64,000 nucleotides of DNA from Kalaharituber pfeilii. Its lineage: Eukaryota > Ascomycota > Pezizomycetes > Pezizales > Pezizaceae. The stretch spans positions 2,790,001 through 2,854,000 of the forward strand of contig WHUZ01000001.1 in the NCBI GenBank assembly GCA_015179045.1. The letters run 5' to 3'. The notes beneath the pieces were generated by a model, which worked only from the letters and a program-made list of their open reading frames with translations, was not told where the DNA came from and searched no databases. The position numbers and the translations under genes are program-made. This document shows, in pieces, positions 11,857 through 24,960 of this stretch; positions within the stretch are counted from its first letter, which is position 1, and every line of letters starts with the position of its first letter.

Positions 11857-13692
11857 CTACCTCACGTCAATCCATCTGCGTTCAAACCCTTCTCTTATAC
11901 ATCCAGTAACTATTTTCAAGTGCGGAAATACTTTCGTGATCCTCCTCAATCCGGTTCTGCTTGAAAGATAACTAATAAACACAATATTCTCCTCCTTGAC
12001 ACCATGATCTTTGAGAACTTGCATGGCCATAATTGCCGCTGCGCCTGAAGCAACCTGAGGATCGAGAAGAAGAACGTGATGTCGGTGGAGGGCAGGGGGT
12101 AACTTCAAGTAGTGCAATTCAGGTTCACCGGTCCGGGAATTTGATTGGATGAGAAGTCTGCCAATACGAGCCTCTGGAACAACTCGTTTCAATCCATTTT
12201 CGAGTGTACCACCAGAACGCAGGATAAGGACAGCGCTCACTTCAGCAACAAGCTTCTGACCGTTGTATTGTTGATTTAGAGGAGTGGTTACTCCCCGGAA
12301 GTTATATGGAAGACAGTTCATCGCCCTAGTTGGAACAAATTAATCCTAGCCATGGCGGAAGTATTGAGAATTTAATATACCTCTCAACTAACAAGGTGGA
12401 CATTCTGTCAAAATAAAATATGAAGTCTTCACGACTAGTTTCTCTATTATGGATGATTGTATGCATTCCCTTCATCTGTGCTGTATCTGGAAGCGCATCA
12501 ACATTTGCAGAGAGTGGCTCTTCCGGTTCATACTGGCCGAGCGTCACCAGTGTTTGAATGTGTTGGGCCGATTTCTCCTGCAATGCACGCTGGATATGCT
12601 TCACAACCATGTCTATGTGACAGCATCAGTACCCCAATCACAATTATCACGAGGTACTTTGGTAAGTAGACACACTTATTGCTATCACATTATCAATCCC
12701 ACGTGGGACCAATATGTCGGCATTCTTGCGTTGTGGATCGACATATCGCTCGAAGTTGGGTTTGACAAATGACATCCACTGCTTGATGGCGCCTTGTATA
12801 CTGTTTTCAAATTAGCCACCATGCTCCACAATTCAATAGGACGGGTATGATTATTTACTCTCTCCCTCGATATTTGATATCACGTGCCACTAAAACCTTC
12901 AGAATTAGCGTGCGTGCTTGCGTGCGCAGCAAAATCTTACATCTCCTCGCTAAACAAATGTCGGAGTCTGTATCCACGAATATCTAAGATGTTCTCTCGT
13001 TAGCTTCATTCCAGGAACCAGTACACAATACATATGCACCTTCATATCCAGTAAATCTAGAACTCTTGGATCATATAGGGCAAAGATGCCTTCGAGAATC
13101 AGAACATGACATGAATAGATCGTAGTTGTTTCTGGTTGCCGTTGATGCTTTGCAAAAGAATATACTGGAATATCTGCCTTCCTCCTGTGCATAGAATTCT
13201 TATCCTAAACGTTCTGCAATCCAGTTGGATTTTGGGACGAGCACAGGCTCAAAGTCAATAAGCACATACCCCATTTTAAGGTCATTTAGTCTCTCTACCA
13301 GGATATCAAAGTCTATGGAGTCTGGAGAGTCGAAATCGTATTCATTTCGAAATGCTAGCTTAGATTGCTCAGGGGTCAGAGACTTGTAGAATGAGTCCTA
13401 TAGGCCGCCTGGCTTCAGAGATGTCCTTTCTCATTCTTGTGGGGAAGTAATGATGTAAAGAATTTATACCATGGATAGAATGACAACCCATGGTAAGTTG
13501 AGCGAGCTGACTATCTTCATAGCTAAACTCGTCTTTCCCGACCCACTTGATCCCGCTATGCCAATGATCTTGACAATATGAAATCAGCAAATGATACAGC
13601 GGCGTTCATAAGCATTCAGCTGGCATCTGGCAGAAAGTAGGGAAAGAACGAACATGAGTATTAGCCCAAGGCGGCGTGTAATGCTGCGCCAT
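11857..13692 (-). CDS. URK1: Uridine/cytidine kinase with UPRT-like C-terminal domain
   Basis: Nine exons: 13692-13654, 13568-13470, 13397-13270, 13184-13040, 12983-12941, 12889-12859, 12800-12676, 12612-12381, 12325-11857. They sum to 436 aa with all phases closing. The P-loop GSSGSGKT is at res 19-26. After it come SMDSFYKSL, EYDFDSPDSIDFD, ILEGIFALYDPRVLDLLDMK, FVDTDSDICLARR and RGRD, the UCK core. From about res 290 an uracil phosphoribosyltransferase-like fold follows, with GMHTIIH, SREDFIFYFDRMS and LLLDPQVASGAAA in the PRPP-loop position. The enzyme salvages uridine and cytidine to UMP and CMP. Exon 6 is only 31 nt. Exon 1 (13 codons) uses a GTTCGT donor and is the least certain part; a stop lies just upstream in that frame. 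Yeast Urk1 has the same two-domain layout. Confidence 0.9.
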
Positions 13693-14955
13693 TGGAAGGT
13701 ATTAGGATGTGTTCGGTAGAATATTGCGTTGGCCCGACTTCCTTCGCCGGAGGAGGCAGAAAAAGGGTAGATGTCTGAAATAGATGGCATTCAATGCCGA
13801 ATCAAGCAAGAGACGCAAGGTCAATGAAAACTCAGAGCAGATTTATTGCAGCTGGTATCTCATATATAATAGCTGGGAAGAAGGCTCATGATAGCTTGGA
13901 GCACGGTGCACTAGTAGCGTACCCGAGTTACCATTGTATCCGATGATCAGATGAGCCCCGCAGCCAGCTGATCTGTCTGCACCAACCACAAAATTTTCCG
14001 AAGCATTCACAGCAGAAAAATCTGGGGTAAGGGCAGAAAACAATAAAAACGGAGGAAGAGAGCACAGAAAAGTACTGCTCCGTCGCGCTGCGGCAAGGTC
14101 CAAACCGCTTGCGATTCCCAATCTTCACATTCCACTGCTAACCGGCAGCGGGCAAAGTCGTGGGTGGCGGTCAGATGTACTTCTGACTTTGAAGTCCCAT
14201 CTCTCCTAAAGTGGCTGGGGGAGGACCCGGATTGCGAACTTTTTCATCAAAATTTTATATAATACTTGTTATAAGAAAGCTACTAATAGAGTTGTCACAT
14301 AGAGCATTCCTCTCAAGGTACCTTCATCTATTCTTTCCATTTAGCTAATAAATTATCTCTATACATTTCATCTACCACCACCTACACAACCTCACTTATC
14401 CCTTCCGCCTCCTCGTTATCATCTCACACCCTGTTCTGCTCACACCCCTCCTCTCCATTCCTTTTGAAAAGAAAAATATATATACTTCCACAACCCCCTG
14501 ACCTGACCCATATAAGAACTAAAAACCAAAACTACAAATAAAACATCTCAGTTTAAACCCATCACAAACACAAACCAACAACTTGCAAAAAAAAAAAGAA
14601 ATAATAATAAAATGCTAAAATGCCAAAACACATATATATACTTGATCCTGTTTCCCATATGCGCTTGCTTTGATGCTTTGTCAATGCCAAATGCTTTATA
14701 ACTCCAATGTCTATCCCTCACCGCCACCGAGTTCGCGGTGCCCTCAATGCTAGGTCATGCGTTCCCGTGCTTCCCCCGCTTTTTTTGTTTGCGAACCGGG
14801 AATCCCTCAAATTGGTCCCACTCCATCCATCACTCCCCAGATTCCATCTCTCATCATGCTTTTTTCCCATTCAACTATGTCATTTCCCCAAATTTCTTGC
14901 ATAGAGTTTTCCTTGCCTTCGCCAGACACCTACAATCTCGCCGGATGACACCTCC
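13693..14955. other. Intergenic region between CorA 3' end and URK1 5' end
   Basis: No gene. The region is AT-rich. It has A/C-rich tracts around 14340-14600 and a CT-rich stretch (on +) at 14750-14955 that would be CorA 3' UTR on the minus strand. Confidence 0.45.
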
Positions 14956-17914
14956 TTACACAATTTGGTACACCCTCTTCGCAATAATATAGCACAAGAA
15001 CCCAAAGCACAGTAGCCCAGCCGTTACTATATTTCCCCTCAGATTGTCAGCGTTTCTCTTCAAATTTATTTAGACTCCCCTTTCAAAATCCCTATTGCCT
15101 ACGATTTCCACCCCCTCCCTCTTCCCAGCCATATTCCTTACTACTCAACCCCACAAAATCCGAACCCAAGGATATAGGCATTTATACTTACTCGCCCAAA
15201 ACCAATTCAAATTCTCAATATCCTGTCCCGGTACTAACACGTTCATTCCCCACAGCCCCGTAATAATATTCATCGGCAGCACAATTGTTCCCAGCACCGT
15301 CAACCGTCCCAGCACGTCCGCCGTTTTCTCTTGTCGTTCGTTCACTGTTTACCAATAACATCGCGAGTTTTTAGTTTCACATACCCAGGGAAACGGGGTC
15401 TAGCTATGGGAACGGGGAAACATACTCTTAATATTTATCTGCGCGAGGTAATTCGAATGGGACCTTGATAGAATTTTCTCATAATGGTTCAAGTTCGCCA
15501 CCATAGTAACGATATGATCTACCAGAAGAACCCCCCGCACACAAAATCAGAAAAATCCCTGTGAAGTTTCTTTTGCACGTGTTTTTGGGTCATGTTTGCT
15601 TCGCGACTTACCCTGAATATCTCCCAAATACAACCCAATCTCGCTCCTCGGCGCCACCTCCCACTGCTCATTACACCTCTTCGCAAATCCTTTAATAACA
15701 TCCGCCTTGTTGCCCAGCAGCCTATACAAGCCCATCACCTTCTTCCTACAATCTCCCACTCTCCTCAACATATTTCCATCCGCTTCCTCTCCGTCCTTCT
15801 CCTTACCCGACAGGGACTTCTTGTCGCTTCCCCACATGGAAGTGCTGGTAGGCGATGAGACGTGTAATTGCAGGATTCGTTCATCGATGTCGTCGACTTC
15901 GTCTTCGATGCTTTGGATCAGGGGGGCAAACGCGTCAGTGATGTCGTCGATCAATGCGTAAGAAATCCAGTCGGCGGAGACAGTGATGTAGTCCTTGAGC
16001 TGGCGGATGCGGCGGCGAACATTGGCGGGATGGGGGGTCATAGAGAAGTGGAACTGCCATTACCGCCGTCAGCCCGTGCCCAATCCAGCAAATGTTATGG
16101 GGAAAATAATTGGCACTTACACTAATGACCCCCTCCCTAAACACCACTACATACATATTTACTGGATCCAAATAATCCTCACTATTCATATCCTGCTCAA
16201 AACTCTTATAACTCACCAAGTAATAACTTCTAAACAACTCCACCTTCTCTCGCGCCTCCTGCATCAATATATCTTCCGCCGTCAATGGATGTAGCCCAAA
16301 CGCCTTTGTTAGCACTTTCATCTCTGCGTCCGTCGGCGAGAGCACATCTAACCAAAATGTCGGCCTTGTCCCCACCGGCTCTGCGACATGCGGTGATGAT
16401 CCCCTCTTGATGTTTGCCCCATTGTTATTACTATTACCCATACTGCCATTACCGTGATTGTTATTGTTGCTGTTACTGTATGATACACCTCCATTATACA
16501 TCGTATGTTCGTCCTCCAAATCCGAATCCGAATCCAACTTCCTCGGCTCTGGCCTAAACAAATCCTTGAACGTCTGACCCGGCAACAGCAGCTCCGAAAT
16601 CGTATGTGCATGAATTGTTGCCGGCAACTCGTCGTTGAAATAGGTAAACCTATACGGTGCCTCATCCTCCTCGCGGTGCCACTGCGTCCGCAGGTTAGGT
16701 CGAAGCCGCCCTCCAACATACACGGGTTCAGAAGTCTTCTTAGCTCTGATACCCTCGCTGCGTTGCTCTTTCTCCTCGCGGCTCCATTCTTCCAGGACAC
16801 TGAGGTCGGGCCATTCGCGGTGGATGCGGCGACCTGTGCGCCCTTCGTGGACAACGTGGGTTTGGCCATCCGAGAGACATTCGTCGACGGGAAAGCAGAC
16901 GTCTTCCTCAGCTAGGTTAGAGGTGAGGCGTCCAATTGTAGTCTCTTGAGGAGTAGGTGGTGAGGAGCTAGGCATAGGATGCTGGCTCTGAGCCGGTACA
17001 CCTATATCTATAATCGTATCAGAACCCCCCCTTCTATGGCTTATATAACTCTGCCCTAATGATTCACCGCCAACCCTTTCCCCAAGAATATTTGCGCCAT
17101 CAACGTACATTGTTGGCTCCATCTTTGGGCTAGTCGGTACCGACGGAGGAAAATTGACGCCCCCATAGTTGTTTCCCCCTCCAGGCGAAAGGTGAGTACT
17201 TGGACCTGGAGTGCTCCGTGGTACGTCCAGAGAAGGCCTATCTGTCCACCGGCCTCCCCGCACTGATTTTGTCCCCAGTAAATGGGTCGTTTCGGAATCT
17301 TCATCTCCAGAGTCATATGATGCTTCCGACACTAGACCTTTAGAGCTCTTCTTCCGTGGACGATCTCTACCCCGTTGCTTCCCGGTAAAAGTGCTGTCTC
17401 CCGGCGTTGTAACATATATCTCTGTTGACCGTCCTGGCGTCTGTGAATACCCTGGCAATCCCTCCGCCTGCACCCTCTCTGCCGCCGATTCCCCAAACCC
17501 CGTGCCCGGGAATCTCCTCGCACCAAACGCAGACAGCCCTCCGGTCCCCAGAGTACTACTCCTCCTGGGCTTCATGTACTGCTGCCCTCTATGGTCGAGT
17601 AACGCATTGCTGTCTAAGCTAGTATTACTCAAGTTTAGCCCGTGGATGCCATAGAACCCAGACCTCCGCCGCTCCACAGGTGATGTCGTCGTTTGCTGTT
17701 CCGGCTGGAAGGGCTGGTTCGTATAGTTTGGTGGGGAGTCTGTCGCACCGATCACAGTAGGCGCAGTCGTCGCATGTCCACGTGGGCGGCGATGCCCCCT
17801 ATGCCGTCGCTCGCCAGCTTCCGGGGGAACAATACTTGTGGGTGACGGCGAGCTGGACGGTGAAGAGGCCGACGACCCAGAGGAGTAAATAGAACGGGCC
17901 TGTGGAGAAGACAT
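14956..17914 (-). CDS. CorA-family Mg2+ transporter, MNR2/ALR type
   Basis: Five exons: 17914-16121, 16053-15612, 15518-15426, 15344-15192, 15026-14956, giving 850 aa. Residues 1 to ~560 are a low-complexity, Ser/Pro/Gly-rich cytosolic region with an Asn-rich run. The CorA domain then starts (TFWLDVLSPTDAEMK, AFGLHPLTAEDI, YYLVSYKSF). A long coiled helical stalk follows (VRRRIRQLKDYI, IEDEVDDIDERI). Near res 810 is the signature TGLWGMN between transmembrane segment 1 and segment 2 (ITAGLLCFGFLCYIIAKR). The length and long N-terminus match vacuolar Mnr2 or plasma-membrane Alr proteins; I cannot say which membrane. The start at 17914 is the first ATG in the frame. Introns 1-4 are 67, 93, 81 and 165 bp. 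Confidence 0.9.
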
Positions 17915-20900
17915 TCCGGGCGGTAAAAAAACTTTAATCCAACCCGCAGAATGTCGTAGTGGCCTTCTGTCGTCAATGTGGAGTACGTACAAGTGGAGTA
18001 GTGCAAGTGCAAGTGCTTGTTGCCCCACCACTGCAGCAAGAAGCTCCCCTCTTAAGAAACTCCTGAGTGCGCCAATTCGTTTGCAAGCTCGTCTCTAGAA
18101 CCTAAGACGCCAACTGTGCGTCCCTTAATTCCAAAGAGACGAAAGAAGAGAGAAAAAACACTTCGAAACAAGCGAAAAAGCGAAATCCAGTGATCGCTGA
18201 ACCGGGTCGCCGGCACAAACTAACTATCTAGACGTGCGTCACAGCGCCAGACGCCAGTAGGTCCAGAGGAACACTTTCGCAGTCACGGCAGCAGAAGCAA
18301 GCATGCAGATCGGGCGGGAAACAAGCAAGGATGCACAGGAGTGCTTATCTCGAGGCTGCGGGAAATAAAATAATGGAGAAAGCAAAGCAGGAACTGCAGG
18401 AACTGGAGCTCGGCGGGGGGGGGGGTTTTGAGGATGCTTGGGGTGGCGTGCAGAGCGAAGCTCGCGGGGAGCATACAGCCAGACTAAGGGCGAGACGAGC
18501 GCGGGGCGGAGGGGCGCTGACGAGCTGTGGCCGAAGGAGGGAGCGAGCTGGACGGTGCAGTTCGCTGGCCGCAGGCGACTGGATGAGATGACTCGCTCCA
18601 GGGGGGCTGCGGGGCGAGATGGATTCAGTCAAGTCGAGGGAGCCGTCTATCATAGTTGCAGGCCAGCAGCTTTAGACATGAGCAAAGCGCGCCGGCCAGC
18701 AGGGGCCGAGACACCACGGCCCTGCTGGGTCGAGACGCTCTGAGAGCTCCTTGGTGCGCCGGGACGTCCGGCGCGGCCAGTCACATCGCGAGAATAGAGC
18801 TGTCAAGCTACCGTACGAATCATTCGCTCGACGGGGCGCGGGGCTGAGCCAGTCCGCTCCGTTTCCTTCCAGCGCCCAAGCCAATCACTTTCACGCTCGC
18901 AGTCCTCCCGCAACAGCTACACGGCACACGACACTCCCGCGGCAGGCCAGAGCGGTGTCGTCATCCACTCAATTCCGCCCGGCCATTTGCAGTCCCTCCG
19001 GCACATGCTGCACTGCACTGCACTGTACTGTACTGTGGGGTGCATATCAATACCAATATGATATGTACCAGTACAGTACAATTGCTTGCCTAGCTCTTGC
19101 GATAACACGATCTCAATGCATGGCGATCAAAACGGGGAGAAGCGGAAGAATAATCCTTATTTTCTTTTTTGTTTGATGCGCCCCGGCCCGGTTGCCACGA
19201 AACTTGGCCCCTGACATCCTGAATATCACTGCACGGCACGAGAGCAGCTCTCATTTACGGTATGATATCGCTCCCCACCACCCCAGTGCGGGACTCCAGA
19301 AAATCACGACGTGCATTAGAAGATCACACCCCATCGTCCTCCAGCGTGGCCTCAACCGTGCAACCAGACTACCTCAATCGAGAAACCCTGCTGTACTACT
19401 CTACATAGGTAACCCACTGCCAACGATGTACCGTACTAGTACTGTGAAGACAGCTCTGCTGGCACGTGAGCAGGCCGTTGCGCTTCACCCCGACAGTCAT
19501 GTATTCACAGTCTCGAACCAAACCACCCGCTTAGATGCATTCACATGAAAATTTATCTCCTGTAGAAAGTTTATCTACACCAGTATTTAACTGTATCTAG
19601 AAATCATCCACTATAGACACCACTTACAACCACCACAAACCCTGATGTGAAGAAAGCAAGTAGTCTACTCACGATTAATATTACCACAGAGATGAGAAAG
19701 GAGTATCATACCCGTATGGTGTCTAAACCACATACAGTTTTCGACGGAGCCGGTAAGTGGTAAAAGGTAAATCGAACCCCTCGGTTACGAGACTAGCCGA
19801 GGCTCAAATCTAGTCACAGCAACTTCTGCAAGTACTTATATGTAGGAACTTCATTGCCCCTAGCTGCCCATGTTATCTCTCCACTGTTTGCTAACCTACT
19901 CAAGTAGTAGTAAACGTTTCTTGTGCACCTTACCTCCTTCGTGTCTCATGCCGGCTTCAGTTGTAGATCTCCAGGTACGCAGCATATACTGTATATCATA
20001 GCGCTAGTGCTGCCTGATACAGCCCCCGCCGGCTGCCATCGCACTGAGGCTGTACTGAAGCCAACGGCACGGTAGTGGGAAAGGCGAATTGGCAGCTTGA
20101 GACTTTCTCATGCTCCTTTCCCTTGCACACAGGGGTTCCCGATCCTGGCGCGGTGCTCTTCCTTCGCCATGCTGTGCTGACCATCGTGACCTTGTCCGCT
20201 CCCAAAGACTAGATCTACCAGGACTTCACCTTTGACGCGAGAGTATGTGCAGGCTTGTAGTTCACATGCAGACTTCATAAGTTCCTGGCCAATTGCTATC
20301 ACCCGACAGCTAACAGTTACCCTTATTAATACAATAAGATAACTTAAACAATAACATAACTCGGGAAACGAGAATTGGTAGTACACAGAGTACAGAAAAC
20401 GTAACGCCTGAATAAAATCTAATGCTGCATGTTGCCCAACGTTTAATCGTACATTGCGTGGCCACTATTCACGCACTCTGGTTTTCTTGAATAACGCTCT
20501 GTCAGCAGCATACGTCATCAAGTCGTTATAATGGCTATCAATCGAGCAATCCTACTCCGTACGGGGAACGACTGTCGCGTACAAGACGTCCCCATTTTAC
20601 TCTGTGCCTTTCACTGCAGATGTGATCCCATCGCTGTAGCGCAATAACAAGTTAAAATCTCGAGAAGCTTTAATATAATTGAAAAGATAGAAACATTTGA
20701 ATCATCAGAAGCTTACCAAGTAAAAAAGATTAACTTCATTACATGATGTATAATACATACATATCGACCCCCACTCCTACAATTTCACATTTTCTATTTC
20801 TAAACAGGTTATACCTGTACTGTAAGCATACGTATAGATATACCAATAACTTTAGAATCTTCACTTGCTTGCATAATATTCCCCTGCCCCTTCTCGAGAC

Positions 20901-21653
20901 TAGGAACCTCCTCAGACGAGCCATCCACTTCGACGATGTTGATGACTTCCACTGTATAGCTTGCCCGCAAAAATTGGAACTGACCAACGGAGGTGAGTAT
21001 AGCCATGTATCATTTTGCTTGCTACGGCAAACTGCATCACATTATCGCATCGCATCATGACATTGACATCGCATCACGACAATCGACATCGCATTGCACC
21101 ACTATTATGGCAGAACTTGTTTTCGTGCCCGGACTATTATTTCCGCACTCCGCAACATGCACTGAGCATGCAGAGAAGTCTACGCTAGAGGCCGTATGGA
21201 GAGCAAGTGCCAGAGCTCCGCACTGCAATATGCCAACGCGCAGGCTGCTGTCCGTAGTTTACAGCAGAGTACTGTATTACTCGCAGTGCTAAGTCAGGTC
21301 ACGAGACTATCCAAAGACCACCCACTTCTTTGTGCTTGCGCCAAGTCCTGTTGCTATGATACTAGTAGCAGGCCGTTGCTAAACGTCCCCCGGGTCCTGC
21401 TGAACATCTGTTTCGGAATCCTGCTGCGCGCCTCTCCTAGTTGCGCGAGAGACGCCACCGCATGCCGACACACTGATCCATGACCACTTACCCCATAGAA
21501 TTAATCTTCTTGCGTTGTCACGCCCGCACATACCTGCCTACTGCTCTCCTCCAGAGCTCTGGCCTGGGAACGTGCTCTCCCTATCAACTCGAGGTTCTCC
21601 CCCTATAACTACGACCTCGCTCCCTTACCCGCCCCCCCCCACTGCATACTCTT
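17915..21653. promoter_or_regulatory. 3.7 kb divergent promoter region between CorA and CSC1-like genes
   Basis: No convincing gene. A GC-rich purine-biased block lies at about 18380-18980, with an 11-G run at 18415-18425. A short CTGCA/CTGTA pentamer repeat is at about 19006-19036, and degenerate GCATC repeats are at about 21040-21100. The last 200 bases before 21654 are pyrimidine-rich (CCCGCC and C-runs), as in a fungal core promoter. Open frames such as 18751-19176 look like composition artefacts. Confidence 0.4.
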
Positions 21654-24559
21654 ATGCCCTCATGGCTTGAGCCCAACATGGACCAACTGCATTACTATTA
21701 CCCAGTGGCAAAGAATGGGAGCACCATCAATGATCCACGAAATGGTATGTTCCTAGCAGAGCACCTTCCCGTCCTCCCTCCTCCCCTCTCCCTCTTCCCC
21801 GCTTGTATGCGCGCATCACTCTCTAGCGACAGAGAAGCCAGTACTGGTGGGCTCGTGCCTGGCGCAGCGAGGAGAAAAGCTTAGCTGATAATCTTATTTC
21901 GTATAGAGCAGAAAGATTTGGCAACTCAGTTGATAATATCGGTTTCTCTTGGCCTCAGCGCATTTATAACTTTCGGTTTTCTGCGTCCGCGATGGAGCGG
22001 CGTCTATGCAGCCCGCAAGAAACAGCGGGCTACAGCATCATCGTTGCCAGACCTCCCCGACACATTTTTTGGTTGGATACCAATACTTTATCGAATATCC
22101 GAGAAAGAAGTTCTGGCAGCTGCAGGGCTTGATGCATGGGTAGTACGTGACTTCTCTATAATTTATACTCCTCTGCATCTACTGACTGCATGAAAGTTCT
22201 TGCAATTCTTCAAGATGGCCATCAAGTTTCTATCTATTGCGGCGGTCCTCGCGGCTACCGTTCTTACACCTATCCACGCTCATTATAAAGACGATAAGGT
22301 TGTGAAACCGCCACCCTCGTCAGAAATGGATTTTCAGACGCAATTGCCAATGGCGCCGACAATCTTGTACCAGCCAACCAAGGGGAGCAATACATACCTC
22401 TGGGTGAACGTTATCTTTGTATATCTCTTCTCTGGACTTATATTTTACTTCTTGTATACCCATACTTTGCGCGTTATTCGAGTACGGCAAGATTACCTCG
22501 GTCACCAATGCACCATCACTGATAGGACCATTCGTCTATCCGGAATTCCCCGTGACATGAGATCAGAGGAAGCTATCAAACATCATGTTGAAGGGATGGG
22601 TATTGGGTCAGTGGAATCTGTGACGGTCGTTAGAGATTGGAAAGTATTAGATGATATGATGTTAGAGAGGGATGCTATAATCAGAAAATTAGAGGAGGCA
22701 TGGACGGTTCATCTTTCACGAAAGCGTATTCAACGCAGTCTTGAAACTTTACCCTTCACACAGCCAGATCCGCAGTCCCCACTGCTCGCTGCTGGCACAG
22801 ATGAGGAACCTCTATTGAATGGACAGGGCCAATTGCAGCAGAAAAGAAAACGGCCCAGGATAACACTTCGATCTATATCTTTTCATTACGGTTTTCCAAA
22901 AGTAAGCAGCAAGAAGGTGGACGCGATTGACTACTATACAATGAAGTTGGAGGCTCTTGATAAGAAAATTGAAGCTACACGGAAGCAAGAGTTTAGGGCA
23001 TTACCGATTGCATTTGTTACACTCAATTCGGTTGCTGCTGCTGTAGGTAGTCCCTTCTAGAAGTGTACCCTTATGTAACTTATGAGTTAATATCTGTTGT
23101 AGCAAATGGCTGTTCAAGCGGTCCTTGACCCTAAACCAGCAGAATGTGTGGCTCGGCCAGCACCAGCACCCGCCAACATCATCTGGAGAAACACGTATAT
23201 GCCTCGATACAAGCGGATGTTTCAATCATGGTCCATTAGTATCTTTATATTTTTTCTGACGGTCATTTGGTTGATACCTGTTGGTATACTTGCTGGGCTG
23301 TTGAACCTCGAAAGTATCCACAAAGTCTGGCCTCAATTGGCAGACCTACTGGGGCGCAGCGAGATTGCGAGTTCCCTTGTTCAAAATTTCCTGCCCACAG
23401 CCGTACTCACGTTACTCAATGTGGCAGTTCCGTATCTGTATGACTGTATGTATCAACAACTTCTATCTTGTTGAGCCAATTTACTAATATCAATGCCTTT
23501 CAGACCTATCGAACCGACAGGGTATGATCTCGCAAGCGGACGTGGAGCTATCTGTCATCAGCAAGAACTTTTTCTTCACATTCTTCAACCTTTTTTTTGC
23601 TTTCTCAGTCTTGTAAGTTGTTGGTAAAGCGGTTTGTTGGTAAAGCGGTGGACCAGTTCAATAAGCTAATGAATAAACAGCGGCACTGCCTCAAACATGT
23701 ATAGTTTGTACACCTTGCTCAAGGATACACTGAAAGATACCACGCATGTGGCGTACCTCCTTGCACAGTCGTTACAAGGACTTGCCCCATTCTATATCAA
23801 TCTGATTGTCCTGCAAGGTATCGGCATGTTTCCCTTTAGGCTTCTAGACTTTGGCACCGTCGCACTGTATCCGGTTACTTTAGTAGGCGCAAAAACGCCC
23901 CGGGGTATGCCGTTCATTTCACTTATGTACTTCCTTATGGCATGCTAACAAATACTATAGATTATGCCAAGCTTCATGAGCCGTCCATATTTTCATATGG
24001 CTTCTTTCTCCCACAGCCAATCTTAATTTTAATCCTCTGCATCGTCTATAGCGTTCTTCCATCTGGCACCTTTGTGCTCAGCTTTGGACTCATATATTTC
24101 CTCATCGGCTACTTCACCTACAAGTACCAGTTACTTTACGCAATGGATCACCCCCAGCACTCTACTGGACAAGCATGGTCTATGATCACCTATCGCCTTC
24201 TCATCGGAGTAATTCTATTTCAGTCAGCCATGGGCGGCTGGTTTGCTTTGCGATCGGCATTCATCCGGGCAGTTCTGATAATACCACTAATTGTATTTAC
24301 AATGTGGTTTGCGTGGTTCTATCGAAGAACTTTCAGTAGTCTAAATCGATATATTGCCCTCAGAGCGATTACGGACGATAGTGGTGGTGCGGCAGCAAGA
24401 AATGATCCGGAGAGTGCTGTTATCGAACCAACAGTGGATGAGACGAGGGAACTAGGGCATGCATTTGTTAACCCCAGTCTCATCATGCAGTTGGATGATG
24501 TTTGGGTAAAACAGCTTTCTAGGGCTTATAATTCCGTAGGCAGCACTACTGCTCGTTGA
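21654..24559 (+). CDS. CSC1/OSCA-type (RSN1/PHM7, DUF221) membrane channel or transporter
   Basis: Seven exons: 21654-21744, 21907-22142, 22197-23042, 23103-23445, 23504-23612, 23681-23904, 23961-24559, giving 815 aa. The N-terminus has TM1 (QLIISVSLGLSAFITFGFL) followed by RPRWSGVYAARKK and PDTFFGWIP, hallmarks of the family. After TM2-TM3 comes a large cytosolic domain (res ~190-370) with GIPRDMRSEEAIKHHVEGMG. Then follow the 7-TM core (WSISIFIFFLTVIW, FFFTFFNLFFAFSV, LAPFYINLIVLQGIGMFPFRLLD) and DYAKLHEP...YGFFLPQPILILILC. Characterised members are calcium-permeable, osmosensitive cation channels. Others (Rsn1, Phm7) have unclear roles, and the ascomycete paralog group cannot be assigned here. 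An in-frame ATG at 21678 is an alternative start. Confidence 0.9.
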
Positions 24560-24960
24560 ACTTACGACCTTTAAAAGTTCTACTTTTATCCACTTTTATC
24601 TTTCTTTAGGAGTCTTGGTTTCTACTTTGTTTTATAATTTGGTTTTTTCCTCTTTGGCCACAGTACTCGTTTGGAGTGGCATTATTAAGACCATTCCCTT
24701 CGTTCGCATGTATATATTTGCTGTATATTTTGATTGAGTGTATACATTACATTTAGCGCGTGGGTTTCTGCAACAAAGTGGAATGTTTGAACTCCATTCT
24801 GTGTTTAGGAAGTTCTCATGAGCCTAATGATAGTTTTATACGCTTTGCTATTCATGAGCAAACCCTACATCATTTGCCTGTGTCATACCGCAGTGATATA
24901 ATCAAATTCTTTGTATTAAAATATTCAAGAAATAAGAGAACCAGTATCATAGAAGAAGCC
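24560..24960. other. Convergent intergenic region (CSC1-like / SVP26)
   Basis: About 400 bp of T-rich 3' flank between two convergent genes. No gene is seen. Confidence 0.5.

Noticed and set aside
15547..18039. Several overlapping frames on both strands in the CorA locus
   Set aside because: The minus-strand five-exon CorA model explains the conserved motifs; the others are shadows in low-complexity sequence.
19730..19830. tRNA-like GGTTCGA motif on the minus strand
   Set aside because: The T-arm does not pair and no anticodon arm is found at the right distance; only a small hairpin remains.
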